From contig CAXAMN010027417.1 in assembly GCA_963970005.1 (NCBI GenBank), positions 24,422-88,421 of the forward strand: a stretch of DNA of 64,000 nt. Reading direction: 5' to 3'. Shown here in pieces: positions 13,259-24,527 of this stretch (position 1 is the stretch's first letter; each line of letters opens with the position of its first letter). This DNA is from Durusdinium trenchii. Taxonomy: Eukaryota; Sar; Dinophyceae; Suessiales; Symbiodiniaceae. The notes under the pieces are model-generated. The model was not told where the DNA came from, ran no database searches, and was given only the letters and a program-made list of their open reading frames with translations. A program made the translations under genes and the position numbers.

Positions 13259-14740
13259 CCCCGTTGTCAGCCGCCACGTTTTACAGAAGTGGCCATTGCT
13301 TGACTCGTTGACACCAAGGACTCCTTAGGACCTAGGATTCGTTGCTTTGTTGCACATGAGTCGCAGGAACAAATGCGGATCCCCCTGAAAAGACTTTAGA
13401 TGGCTCGGTGTAGATCTCAGCAGCCTGGCCTGCACGCGTTCAAGTTGCAACCCCCAGCTGCAGCCCAATGCAGCCCATGCCACTAACTACATCACACTAC
13501 ATTTGAGGGTGCTTTAAAGTCATTTGATTTCCTCTTTTTTGAACACGTTTGATGTATCTCTTTTTCTGTTTGTTTGTTTTTTTCTTTTGATTCCGGGTCT
13601 TGCACGGCTCTATCCCTCACCGGAGCTCCTTGTTTTCGTGAAGAGATTGTTTATGAACAAAAGCATCTCACACAAGAAAGTGAAAGACAAAGAAAGTACG
13701 GGATGATAAGGCCCGACTAAACTCTGTAAGATTGACAAACGGCGGAGTGATTCTCCGGCAATTGGGGTCCGCTGAAGGTCCTGCCTCCGCGTTGGTGGTG
13801 GCAAGCTATGTCGGAGCAAGGGAGCAGAAGGAGAGCAAATGAATGGGCAGCCCAGATGCTGAACTGCTCAGGTGTGAACATGAATAGGCAGATAGGTAAT
13901 GATAGGTTCTTATATCTGGGGTCTGTCCTATTACCTGTAGCAGTCAGTAAACAGTTATCACTATTCTTGAACAAGGCCTTTACTAACCATCATCGTCCAC
14001 TGTTACAGGTATTAGGATAGACCCTACTTATATCATATTATTACTTAGAGTATAGTGTGTTTCCGACCGCAACTGGTCTCCATCGTTCTTCAAACCTACT
14101 CCAAGCTAGCGCCATTGAATTTGCATTACGTTTTAATATGTTTTAATCACTTTATCTTTCCCTTCGCATTTTGAGGCGTTCACAGTTTCTTGGGTTCTTT
14201 TTGGGTGACCGGGTGGCCAAGGCTGGAGCCTTTGGGGTAGCTATGATGCGCCGCTCTGAGATTGGATTGTCAATTACCTGAAGCAATCGCTTTGCTCTTG
14301 AATGTTTTTCTGCATGCAATGTGTATCAGCCTACCTGACAAATCTTAAGTCTAGGTGTTTTTCTTGCGTAGCTGGGAGATGCTGGGAGTAAGTTGTAAGA
14401 ATACAGCTGCAAGGAGTCGCGGAGTGAAGCATGAGGCTGTTGCTGCTTTGCATGTGCCATGAAGCAACACCGGTTGAAGGCTTGAGTAGGAAAAAGGCTC
14501 AAGATTGGTTTGATGCTTAGGTCGGCGTTTTGGCGGGAAAAGAAGGCAGCCTGCTCTCGAGCTTGCCATTGAAGGAGAAAGCTGTCATTCCCGACCAGGT
14601 TGACATGGTACGCCCTCAGCAGATGTTTTGCTGTTGTGTTCAAGGGTTGGTCTATGTCTATGCTCCGTAGGCTTGGCCTAAAGCAGGCTCTGCGGCTACC
14701 ATCTTGGCCCATCTTGGCCTTCTCACCAACTTAAAGGGTA

Positions 14741-14850
14741 GCTTCTTGTTACTAGTAGCGATGGCCTCCAACCTACTTGCGATGGCCTCCAAGCTAAGAG
14801 CGATGGCCTATGATGGCCTCCACCTAGTAGCTTCTTGCTACTAGCTTCCA
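14741..14850 (-). repeat. 21-bp units plus CTAG-rich repeat, reverse orientation
   Basis: Reverse-complement copies of the 21-bp minisatellite (GCGATGGCCTCCAACCTA), bounded on both sides by CTAG-rich modules (CTTGTTACTAGTAG and TAGCTTCTTGCTACTAG). Confidence 0.8.
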
Positions 14851-15287
14851 TATTAAGTGCTCTGGATCTTCAGCGGCAGCTTTCCAGCCTTGCAACCAAA
14901 GATGCCACCGAGCGCAGAACATTTGGCGATGGAAGATCTCCATCCTTGTTGCTTTGCAGGTGATCTTCCATGGGAACTGTCCAGATGGCTTCGCCGCAGC
15001 CTTTGCTGCACCTGGGCCAAGCGGTTAAGCAACAAAACTGACAAAGAACTGAGTAAGTTCGGTGTGGAGTGTAGAATGGATTGGATTTCCGCCTTGTTTT
15101 GAACATGGGCCGGGCTGGGCTGTTGCTTGGGCACATTTTGGTGGCAGGCATATCTTCGTCGAGGAAAAGACTGTGAGTACGTCGGCATTGGCCACGGATT
15201 CCTGGCTTACCTACGATTTGAATCAATGTACGTTGTTTGTAACATGCAGAAGTGCGAAGAATGTGCACATTGGCCATTGGAACAAGG

Positions 15288-15410
15288 TTCGCTACTAGGG
15301 GCTCCTGGCACCGCTACTAGGAGCAAGGACGATACTAGGGGCTCCTGGCCGTACTACTAGGAGCGAGTAGCTACTAGTAACAAGACGCTACTAGTAACAA
15401 GAAGCGGTTA
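15288..15410 (+). repeat. CTAG-rich interspersed repeat
   Basis: Same modular order as the copy near 13.13 kb: GCTACTAGGGGCTCCTGGC, then an AGGAGCAAGGACG module, then ACTAGTAACAAGAAGC. Confidence 0.8.
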
Positions 15411-16631
15411 CCGACTGTCATTGAGTGGGGCCCATGCTGCCGTGAGCCGACCCATGCCTTGTCGACGAGTGGAAACCGAGGCAACAAGCGGTTGCCGGCC
15501 AATGTAGATGGGAAGACTATAGCCATCGTGGATTTCTCTTTTGCGCCTTGCTTTATGTATGATTGCCTTCACACATGACATACATGAGCCAGCACCAATA
15601 GAAGCTTTGTGAAAGTCACCATTTGCATCCATTTGTCAAAAAGCAATCCTGTTGCAGTTTGCAGAGCTCTAGAGGCTCGAATCTTTGTGATTTTGTAGGT
15701 GAAAATTGAAGTGAGCTGCATGAGAGTGCCCATTGCGTTCGACATGGGGCATCAACTCGCTGCGGACAGGACAAAGACACGATGGAGGAGCTTCGGCGAA
15801 GAGCCAAGGAGAGGGGATAGAGCCAACTTGTGACTTGTGGGCTTTGGACATGTGCTCATATGACACAGCACCACGACCACGACCTGTTCAAGTTCGGTTC
15901 ATTGATGATACTTGTTCCTTTTGTACAGTGCTTATGCTTTGCATTGTGGACAGTAACGTACGGTATTGGAAGAGAGAGAGAGAGAGAGATTCTCAGCATA
16001 CCCTCACTATGACAACACACATAGAGCCCTGAATCAGGGTGTGATTGTGCTGGATCACCATGCTAGCGCGCAAGAAGCACTTGCCACCTTCCCCGAAGAG
16101 AACAAGGCAAAGTGGGGGGGGGCCTGGGGCAGGAAATGACCGCAGAGAGGTAATTTGGGGCCGAGGAGACCGCATGGACGACCCGGCCTGCTCAAGTCCC
16201 GGCAAAGTATATAATACATCAAACATCATCAAACAATTATATAATGTAATGTAATATAATAACATAATATTAATTAGTCTTTTTGGTCCTGTAGAACGAG
16301 GAAACAACCGCCTGAATACCTTTTTGGGGTGCAACATGTTACTGGAACGCTGACGGACTTGTGAGGTCTTTGAAATGAAGATGTCGGGAGCCTCTTGGAC
16401 TTGAGGCACAAGAAAGAGACCCGAAAGACGGGGCGTGTTCTTGTCTAGTTTAGAACTCTTGAGGGGGGGCTTTGAGTCCATGTTGATCTCAGGCAACCCT
16501 TTCCTGGGACTTCTTCCATGGGCAGTTTACAAAGCAGAGCTGCCCATTACTCTTCCGCTACATCGAGGATAAGGTGGCCAGTACAGCATTTGGCCTGAAT
16601 GATTTGCTTGTGGCTTGTTGAATCCCGCGTC

Positions 16632-16726
16632 TAGGTGCTCCTGGCCTTACTACTAGGAGCAAGGACGCTACTAGGGGCTCCTGGCATCGCTACTAGGAGC
16701 ATTCATACGACTAGTAACAAGAAGCG
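16632..16726 (+). repeat. CTAG-rich interspersed repeat
   Basis: GCTCCTGGCCTTACTACTAG and CTACTAGGGGCTCCTGGC modules ending in GACTAGTAACAAGAAGC; same family as the copies near 13.13 and 15.29 kb. Confidence 0.8.
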
Positions 16727-17080
16727 CCGCCCCATGTGGATGTTATTGTGTTTGCTTTCCCCGATGGCGGCGGAACACGCAGCGGTTTTGAGGACATTTG
16801 GCGCTGGACCATGAAACGCTCCAAGGAGTTCTCAGCAGCTCAGGTCCGGGCAGCAGCGAATGCGAGCCGATGTGCCGGTACAAGGGCAACCGCATGAACT
16901 TCAGCATCACAATAGACACGAATTGAAGCACATGACAGGACCAATGACTGTCACTTATCGGTATAGCCACTTACTTAGCCAATGGTATTTGTGTGTTGTT
17001 GGATGCTGCCTGATCGGGCACGTACGAGTGGGTAGCTTGCCTGGCTCAAACTCTCGGGCGTGCTTATGAGATAGTCAGTC

Positions 17081-18790
17081 ATGGGCCAGACTGTGGCATA
17101 CTCTCAACAGGAGTTGGATACCGAACGGTCTACAGGACTGGCAATCTTCAGACAACAGCAACCCATCTTGAAGAGCTTCAATGAGAAGACTCAGGTTCCC
17201 CATATCCATTTGCGACTGTGCTCCTCTGGCTACTTGGAGCTTTGTGGGCCAGACCCCGGGGGGAAACTGGAAAGTTTTCTGAAGTCCAAGTGGCAGGCCG
17301 ACGATGCAGTGCTGGTAGGCAGAAGAGTTATGCCAAGTGGGGCCTGCTGTTGGCAGACCAGAGGCGAGGCCAACCTGCCACGGGAGACCATGGACTACAC
17401 CTGTGACAAGCACTTTGTGTTTGGGAAGCAATTGACCGATGGCAGCGTCCAAGGCAACGGTGTCTTTCATTCACAAGGTTGGCAAGGTGAGAGCAACATG
17501 GCGAAGCTCACGCTGTCCCTGATCAACTTCATGAATGAGCTTCATTGCGAGCTGCTGTCGTGTAGCATGGAGAACCTCGAGACGAGATTCCGTGAGTCGC
17601 AGCTCACCTTTCGAGCGCCTCATGAGAAAAGCACTTTGGGCCCTTTCATGATGGTCACGATGAGGCAGACGGGGTACATAGAGCTGGTTGGAGCGAACGC
17701 TGAGGGCATTCTGGATCAATTGAGTAAATATGTTCAGCAGGCCCTGGGATGCAGTCGCTTGGAGGCCAACGAAATCTTTTGTGATCGAAAGTTTCAGGCA
17801 ACCTTTGCTTTCCCTTCCCATGCGGTCTCCAGCTCTGGAGACAACAACATGGGTCGCGGAGCAGCTGGCATCATCAACTTCATGGCCCAAACATGTGGAT
17901 GGTCCTTGGTGTCCCACACCGAGTCAGACAGAGGTCAGGACGGACAAGGGCGAGAGCGAAACATGCTCTTCCGGAGAGATTCTTTGGGCTTCCATGCTCA
18001 TGTCATTGTGGAGCTCAGAAATGCTGGGCGAATCTATTTGAATGGGGCCAAGGAGGGGCTGAGAGAGGCCGAGGGCTACTTCTTGAAACGGGGTTGTCAG
18101 GCCTGCAGCCCGGAGAACCTTTGTGATGCGCAGTATGTGGGCGCAGCCGGTTTCTTTGTCGTTGACGAGGCCAACAATACAAACCTTGGCAGGCGGACTG
18201 TCGAGGTCACAGAGTGGATGAGCGGAAAAGGTTGGGTACTGCGCTCTTGCAGTGGCATGCAGCATAATCATCAATGTGGCGCCAAGAGGCATGAGCAGCA
18301 TTTGGTCTTCGCTCGACCCAAACAACGCAACCAAGCTCCCTCACCTACCTCCACTTTGGCTGTAGAGTTTCGGGTGCTGCCTCAGTCTATCAAGAGGGAC
18401 TACACTTGTGTTGTTCAGATTTCAGGTCAAAACACCAATGGGGTCTATGAAAAGCTCTTGTCACATCTCACAGAGATCATGCTATGTGAGAATGTGGGCC
18501 CACAAGGTTTTTGTGATCTCTTGCTTGCCAGCAATGCCCTTCGGGTCACTGGGCTGAACTTGCACGGCGAATCCAACTTTGGAAAGTTTAGCAGCATTCT
18601 GTGTGATTTCATGGTGGATCACCTGAAGCAATGGGCGCTTGTGAGTAATGTTGGGCAGAGTGGTTCCAAACGCTGGAACGTGTCAGAAGGGCAGACCCCA
18701 CACTACGTGACCCTCCTGGCACGGCAGCAGCTTTTCATTTTCTGTTCGGACTCACCGGCACCTCTTCAGGAGAAGATGAGCACTCTTTGA
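17081..18790 (+). CDS. Unknown protein, four tandem copies of one domain
   Basis: A single uninterrupted 569-aa reading frame; an in-frame TAG lies just upstream (17072), so the ATG at 17081 is the first possible start. The protein contains four diverged copies of a domain of about 110-130 aa: roughly residues 38-165, 170-285, 293-402 and 408-537. Each copy begins with a beta-type stretch ending in a G-Y/R-I-Y/E-L-x-G motif (GYLELCG, GYIELVG, GRIYLNG). In the middle is a Cys-Asp element (TCDKHF, FCDRKF, LCDAQY, FCDLLL). It ends with an N-M/L/F-G/A-R/K motif followed by a helix and a GW-x-L-x-S strand (NNMGRGAAGIINFM, CGWSLVSH). There is no signal peptide or membrane segment. The lack of introns contrasts with the other genes here and could mean origin from a retrocopied mRNA. 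I do not know the family; function is not assigned. Confidence 0.8.
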   Translation: MGQTVAYSQQELDTERSTGLAIFRQQQPILKSFNEKTQVPHIHLRLCSSGYLELCGPDPGGKLESFLKSKWQADDAVLVGRRVMPSGACCWQTRGEANLPRETMDYTCDKHFVFGKQLTDGSVQGNGVFHSQGWQGESNMAKLTLSLINFMNELHCELLSCSMENLETRFRESQLTFRAPHEKSTLGPFMMVTMRQTGYIELVGANAEGILDQLSKYVQQALGCSRLEANEIFCDRKFQATFAFPSHAVSSSGDNNMGRGAAGIINFMAQTCGWSLVSHTESDRGQDGQGRERNMLFRRDSLGFHAHVIVELRNAGRIYLNGAKEGLREAEGYFLKRGCQACSPENLCDAQYVGAAGFFVVDEANNTNLGRRTVEVTEWMSGKGWVLRSCSGMQHNHQCGAKRHEQHLVFARPKQRNQAPSPTSTLAVEFRVLPQSIKRDYTCVVQISGQNTNGVYEKLLSHLTEIMLCENVGPQGFCDLLLASNALRVTGLNLHGESNFGKFSSILCDFMVDHLKQWALVSNVGQSGSKRWNVSEGQTPHYVTLLARQQLFIFCSDSPAPLQEKMSTL

Positions 18791-19307
18791 GCATTTTTCT
18801 GGGTAGGGCCGAAGGCAGAACCGATCTTTGATCTCTTTATCCAGGAACCTGGGTTCACCCAAGATTGATATGTTTCACAAAATGCAGTGACGGTTTTGAA
18901 CGGGCAGTTGCAGTCAGTCATGAGCCACGAAGTGACCAGATTGCACGCCCTGTTGCGCAGCCCGTTCCACGGTTGTACCGTTTCAGTGGCTGTGGTCTTT
19001 GGTGATTTTATTGTATAGCCGATGATTTGCTTGGCATGCTCTCGAGTCAAACCCTTGGGCTGCCAGAGTCAGTAGAGCCTTGCTGAGGAGCTTGGTGGAT
19101 TTCTGGGCGTGTCCAGTGCCTTTTTAGATGCCAAAGAAGTGCCACGCTGCGACGACTAAGAAGTTGTTACTGTTCATGTCGATCACCTCCAAGGCCAACA
19201 AGTAACTCTAGGATCCTAGAGACCTGGAGGAGCTAGAGCCTATGAAGCCGGGAAAATTTCACCGATGTTCATTTTGTGCACTGTTTATGTTCCTCTTTGC
19301 TTCGCTA

Positions 19308-19403
19308 GGAGCTGGAGTTGCCGATCCCTGCGCCGGGCCTTCTCGAGGATCCTGACCTGGCCTTTAAGCCGTGGATGCAGATGCTTGAAGAAAGATTAGC
19401 AGG
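19308..19403 (+). CDS. Candidate orphan exon, unknown protein
   Basis: A pyrimidine-rich tract ends in CGCTAG|G, followed by 32 codons reading ELELPIPAPGLLEDPDLAF and then KPWMQMLEERLAG, up to a possible GT donor (GTCGTT). Length is a multiple of three, the acceptor has the AG|G form seen throughout the window, and composition is protein-like. No family recognised and no partner exon found. It could be the end of an unknown gene or the remnant of one. Confidence 0.3.
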
Positions 19404-19706
19404 GGTCGTTTGGAGAAGACAGACGTGTCAAAACGCGTCGCTTCAACACTCCATGGTCACTACTATAGAGAAAGGTCGTAAGAATATCACCATGATGATA
19501 CCAGGTGGCTAAACATGCTGCAGCTTCGAAGTTCTGCCTTCCACTTGCATCAATGAGTGCGTTCCGAGAAGCAATCCCTGGGTGTGTGCTGAGGATTTAC
19601 AAGGGCGGAGAGCGAGGTTTGGACGACGCTTGCCTCGAAAGATAGACAAAGCAGGCCTCCCACAAGGGGGGCAAAACCATGTCACGCGTGAATTCAATGA
19701 ATAAAG

Positions 19707-19832
19707 GGCATCGCTACTAGGAGCAAAGATGGCAACGCTACTAGTAACAAGAAGTTACTAGGGCCAGGGGCTCCTAGCCTTACTACTAGGAGCAAAGACG
19801 CTACTAGGAACAAAGGGCATTGCTCATCCAAT
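19707..19832 (+). repeat. CTAG-rich interspersed repeat
   Basis: Contains CGCTACTAGGAGCAAAG, ACTAGTAACAAGAAG and GGGGCTCCTAGCC modules and ends near GGGCATTGCT; same family as the copies at 13-17 kb. Confidence 0.75.
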
Positions 19833-20908
19833 GTCAATTCGGATAAGGAGTGAAGCCAAGCATGCCAGTGTGACCGTGTGCGTGTGGATGTGCACGATAT
19901 CATTGCTCTATTGCAAGTATGTTGGTTCCTGGCAGTATGATTTTGAAGCATAGCTTTGGGGGTGTCTCTTTCTTTACGTTCATATTATCTATTTGTTGTT
20001 ACGATAAGATAGCAAGACCGGTGCCCAAGGCGATGTTAACTCGGGGCACCAGCATTGTTGCCTATCAAGATTCCTTGATCAAGGCGGGGTTTGTTTTGTG
20101 TTCAACTTTGAGTTGAAGCTCTTCCTCACAAGTATTGATTTGATTTGGGTCATACATACCCGACCACGCAATCCCAGGCACAGGCTCGCTCAGCGAAAGT
20201 AAGACGACTTAAAGCTGTTCCTGTCAGAGACTGAGCTCTCATCTCCCCATTGGTCGATTGTTCAGACCTTGTGCGTTTGTTGAAGGATCCTGCAGGGATA
20301 GGGTGTGAACATGCGTGAACAGTTCCAGTGATTTGAACGGCTTTTGCGGGCATTTGGTGCTCTTCTCGTGTGCAGCAAAGCCTTCCAAGGACCAAAAGGC
20401 CTTTGTTGTCAATGCGACAGTCTTGCCTTCCGAGCTAGGCCCCACTCTGAGTGAGAAGTGCACCCGTGCCGCAGTGCACCAATCAATCACATTGTCACCA
20501 GATCGAATGTTTCCAGCCCCTGATCATCCAAATTCAGCGTGGATGACAAGACATTGGTTTTCGATTGATGGTTCTTCGCTTAAATATAGACCGTTGTGGA
20601 ACCTGTGGCGCGAATCAATAACACTGTGCCGGTGCACTTCACTGATGCTCGACCTAGGCAACGAGCTGGCAAAGAGAGGTTTCGGGCCCAGGAGCTTTCA
20701 TCCCAGTCCCTGACTGACCCTGATATGCATTCTTACTTAGGTAGGAGGACTTCACGTGGACAATTTGATAAGCAGCTAAGGTTTTCTATTGACAAAAGTT
20801 TGGTGCCAACCCCACTGAAAACGAGCATGAAAGCGCAGGTTGTCGCATTTGGGCCATGTGGCTACAGCGGCAGTAGCAACCTGTGGGCCACACGGGGATT
20901 TTCTAGCC

Positions 20909-22369
20909 ATGGCGATGAAATACTTGGGCGCCTATCTGATGGCAGTGCTAGGAGGCAAAGAGGAACCAACCGCCAAGGACTGCTTAAAGAGAGTCTTTGC
21001 CCTCAGAGGCCAGGCAATCCAACATGGGTTGGAGGCCATTGCTTCTAGGTTGGAGGCCATTGTATACAACTTTGCTGGTACGGACTTGATACGTGTCGCT
21101 GTCCTCCTATGTATGTCCTCCTATCCCCTTATGAGACTGCACTCGCTGATGTGGGCACCTGACTGCAGTTGACCGCGTATGTATCCACTGAGATTTACTG
21201 TACCAATCAATATGTTTGCAGGGCACATGTTCTCAGTTTGCCCATCTCTCAAGTCATTCAATACTTTGCTTGCTCACTTGCCAAGTTGACCTGTTCAGCC
21301 AGGACATCGAATCCATCTTGGAAGCTGGTGGGATCAGCTATGAAACATCGATGATTGAGGAAGTGTGCAAGCGAATGGAGGGCAAGAAGGCAAGGGGCAG
21401 GTCACTGGTCAGTCCTTGTGCTCGTGGTTTTTCCCCTCTTCACACTTTATTAAGCTGTTGATTATTTTGCGTACTCACTGTTTGCACCAGGAGGCCCGTG
21501 AAAGCAAGCGCCTAATATTGGTTTCACATTCTTGGTTGCCCCGCGGATGGGGATGCTAGATTTCTTAGTAGCTTTTGATGCAGCCAACCAATGGGGTCGA
21601 ACCGAACGCCTGAAGCAAAGCTTGTGTCTTAAGAAAGGTTCAATATGAATCCCCCAATTGCTGCTGGCATGCATCAGCATTTATCAGATGCCGGTTAGGA
21701 GATTTCTTGGGAGCAGGAGAATCCTAAAGACCAGTCCGGAAGCGTTTTCGGACGCCGTTAGAATGTTCAATGCTTGTGTGACTGTTTGGTGCACCCGCTT
21801 GAGCTTTTCATGTATACTAGGCATCAGGAGGTTCAGAAGCAGGTGAAGATGCCCAATTTCGTTGAAAGGCATTTAATTGGCTCTTTGTCAGGATTGGGGT
21901 GGAGTGAAGTCTCCAGAATCATCAGGAACCCCGCAAATCCCCATCAGAACACATCAAGTCCAACAAGTGAGACTTCTCGGTTTTTGGCATGTGTTCTTGT
22001 TGAGAAGCTTCGTATCAGTTCGACAGGCCAACGAGCTGATCTCTGCTGGCTTTGGCAAGTTTGCCGCTTGCGGCGGCGGCGGTGGCGGCGGCGGTGGTGG
22101 CGGTGGCGGTGGCGGTGGTGCAGCCGCTGGAGGGGATGCTGGCGGTGCCGCAAAGGAGAGGGGATCGTCGCTGAGGAAGCTGAGCCCAATGTCCCCGTGC
22201 TTCAGATGGTTCCAGGTTCTGTGTTTTCCGGACTTGAATTTCATGAATGATTTTTTAGAGATCCAGTATATGGACAAGAAACCTGATGGTGACGTGCTGA
22301 CGCAAGGAGGAAAAGAAAGTTGTCGAGGAAGAAGAGGAGGAAGAGATGGAGTTTGACTTGTTCGGCTGA
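20909..22369 (+). CDS. RPLP2: 60S acidic ribosomal protein P2, four exons
   Basis: P2 forms dimers on the ribosomal stalk with P0/P1 and recruits translation GTPases. Exons: 20909-20977, 21303-21389, 22027-22155, 22307-22369; all introns are phase 0 and the sum is 115 codons plus stop, normal for P2. Exon 1 reads MAMKYLGAYLMAVLGG, the classic P2 N-terminus. Exon 2 continues DIESILEAGGISYE to EGKK. Exon 3 has ANELISAGFGKFAAC and then about 16 glycines and an Ala/Gly hinge. Exon 4 is EEKKVV, an acidic run and the terminal EMEFDLFG, matching the conserved acidic C-terminal tail (usually DDDMGFGLFD). The three introns begin GA, GC and GA and all end AG. TTCTAG just upstream of the ATG could be the spliced-leader acceptor (inference). 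The exon 3 frame runs on past 22155 without the acidic tail, so splicing is needed to obtain it. Confidence 0.93.
21026..21065 (+). repeat. 21-bp minisatellite, 2 units, in P2 intron 1
   Basis: Two GGTTGGAGGCCATTG-type units lie inside the first intron of the P2 gene, so the family inserts or expands within transcribed regions as well as between genes. Confidence 0.85.
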
Positions 22370-24135
22370 GTGGCTCCGATTGGCGCTCGAGGTTGCCAAA
22401 AAGGATGGTTTCACGGTGTGAAGGGGGAATTGGCCAAAACAGCACGCCAAGCATTGGCATTCGTATACTCAGGGCATTGGCATTGTTGATTGATTTTGTT
22501 TTGTTGCTTCCGAAGCCTGAGGTGTTGAGGAAGGCGTGAGCTATGTCATGTGTGTGAAGTACTTGCCTGGCTTCAAGCCAGGAGAAGCTTGGAGTTGCTA
22601 ACGTAGGCTCGATTGAAGAACCCATGCTTTGCTTTGTACAATCTACTGCAACCTACTATATCTACATACATGTTACATATGTTATAATTGTATGTTGTTG
22701 TGCCTCTAAATGATTATACTGCATCAGCCAGAGTTTGCCCTAGTTCCGCAGGTATTGGCTTGACATCATCTTCTAAGGAACGCCCATCCACTCTTGTTTG
22801 AAGTAGTGATGTGGATGGAGAAGTATTGGCCTTCACCGGCCTTCACTCAACCGACTTTTGGACTGCTAGTTGCACCAAACTGCCCTGGTTTGCGCCCCAG
22901 GAAGGTTCCTGGAGCATCTCTTTGCGAAGTCTTTTTGGCTCGCGCCTTGCCTTGGAAAGTGGCCTCCCGTGGCGCATGCTGCGTATGAGCAGATGCGGTG
23001 TATGTTGGCCTGGACGTTGGCCGAACACAAGCCATGAAAGTAGCAGAAATGCTTCCCGCAGGGCAAGCAACTTGTTTCAGCACCTGCACGCATCATTGGT
23101 TGCCAGATTAGCTACCACATGGTGAAGATAGTGCATAGTGAAGCGCACTCCTGCCCATCTGGCTCCCTAAACTAGTTAACCAGTTTTGCGTCATCTACCA
23201 TGCTGACATTGCTGAAGGAACGACGCGGCTGCGGATGTTTCCGAGATAGCCAGGCCGCTTTGGCATTCAAAGACTGTCTCTTACAAAGCAATTTTTGGCA
23301 CTTGCGTTGTGAGGCTCCAACCTGTCACGTATTCTGCGCAGACGTATCGATGCAGACACGTTTGATATCGTATTCTCTCAGACATGGGATGACGGGCGCC
23401 TGTTCACCTGCAGGAAGTTTGGTGGCGGTGGCCATCGGGCTGCGTCTGGCTGCGCAGTTCGGGTCAGCAATTTGGAGGAATTGTTTGTCACTGACTGAAA
23501 CTCTGGCATTTGGCCTTCAGCTTTGAGCCCCAGCCGGCCACAATACCAACAAGGGAGCCTTTGTTTGCTTTCTGTGTTGTAAGTAGCTGGCTTCTAGATT
23601 CTAGGCTCCAGAAGCCAGCTCTCCAAGCCTCAGATTGCAGAAGAATAATGAAAAAGAAAGTGCGGACAGTTCAAAACGGTTCAAGACTTCTTCCAGAAAC
23701 ATCATGAATCATCGGCACTGGCAGATGGACTGGTGACTAGCCTGTGATGTTTGGAAAATCTTTGGATATGTCTGAAGTTTGGCCAGACTAAGTGTGATGT
23801 GACCTACAGTGCTGAGAGGCAAGAGACCCAACAAGTCCATGCAGTAGGTGTGATTTACGGCAAGTGTACCTCGGATTCAAAGACACCAGTCAGCCCAAGT
23901 GAGAAAACTGTGGGGCTCTTCACTGCTTGAAGGATAGAAGTTTTTGTTCTTCTTCTTGTGGCCCGCCGGTGTAGAGGAAGTTCTGTCAGGCAGCCAACTG
24001 TATAGATTTCTGAACGTGACTTTAGAAAGCTGGCTCACAAGCAAAGTCTTTGCACATTCATGGGTGCTTGTGACCCATTGAGCACCGATGGGGTGGGTAG
24101 CTCGAAAAAGACCACATGCCCAACACTCTTTACAG
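22370..24135. other. Intergenic downstream of the P2 gene
   Basis: An AT-rich stretch (22.64-22.70 kb) follows the P2 stop. ORFs at 22811-23125 and 23200-23526 have no motif I recognise. Nothing else supportable. Confidence 0.4.
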
Positions 24136-24138
24136 CAA

Positions 24139-24256
24139 CGACGCTACTAGGGGCTCCTGGCATCACTACTGTACTGGTTTACTAGTAGCATTCTTACTAT
24201 ATACTAGTAACAAGCAGCTACTAGGCGCTCCTGGCCTTACTACTAGGAACAATGTT
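24139..24256 (+). repeat. CTAG-rich interspersed repeat
   Basis: Contains CTACTAGGGGCTCCTGGC, TACTAGTAACAAGCAGC and GCTCCTGGCCTTACTACTAG modules. Confidence 0.75.
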
Positions 24257-24527
24257 TGCTAATAGAAACAACAATTAGAATTAGAACAATAACTTTCAGG
24301 AAGGGGATCAACAAAGCTCCCGGGGAGCAAGATGACACACCTATGCATAATGTTCCCCCACATGGGTGTGCATCAGCACCAGCAATAATCAAAGCACAAT
24401 AAAGCACCTGATGTGCAAAAGCCGATGGGCTTTGCTCAGCCATGGAGAGCTCCCAGGAGTTGAACCATAGACTCCACATCGGTTGTGGTTTCAGCTGTTC
24501 ATTTAATTGTCAATATGTCTTTGACAT

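Larger units (their letters stand above)
13260..17080. other. Intergenic with scattered repeats
   Basis: No gene supported. Holds CTAG-rich repeats near 14.75, 15.3 and 16.65 kb, an (AG)n tract at about 15970-15990 and AT-rich sequence at 16.2-16.28 kb. ORFs of up to 167 aa are unremarkable in composition and have no motif I recognise. Confidence 0.4.
18791..20908. other. Intergenic between the four-repeat gene and the P2 gene
   Basis: Contains one exon-like block (19308-19403), a CTAG-rich repeat (about 19.71-19.83 kb) and otherwise no recognisable feature. Long ORFs at 20315-20713 and 20596-21048 run into the P2 gene in other frames and are discounted. Confidence 0.45.

Noticed and set aside
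21877..22356. 159-aa ORF reading through P2 exon 3 into the next intron
   Set aside because: It has the P2 hinge but no acidic C-terminal tail. Splicing at 22155/22307 restores EMEFDLFG and a normal P2 length.
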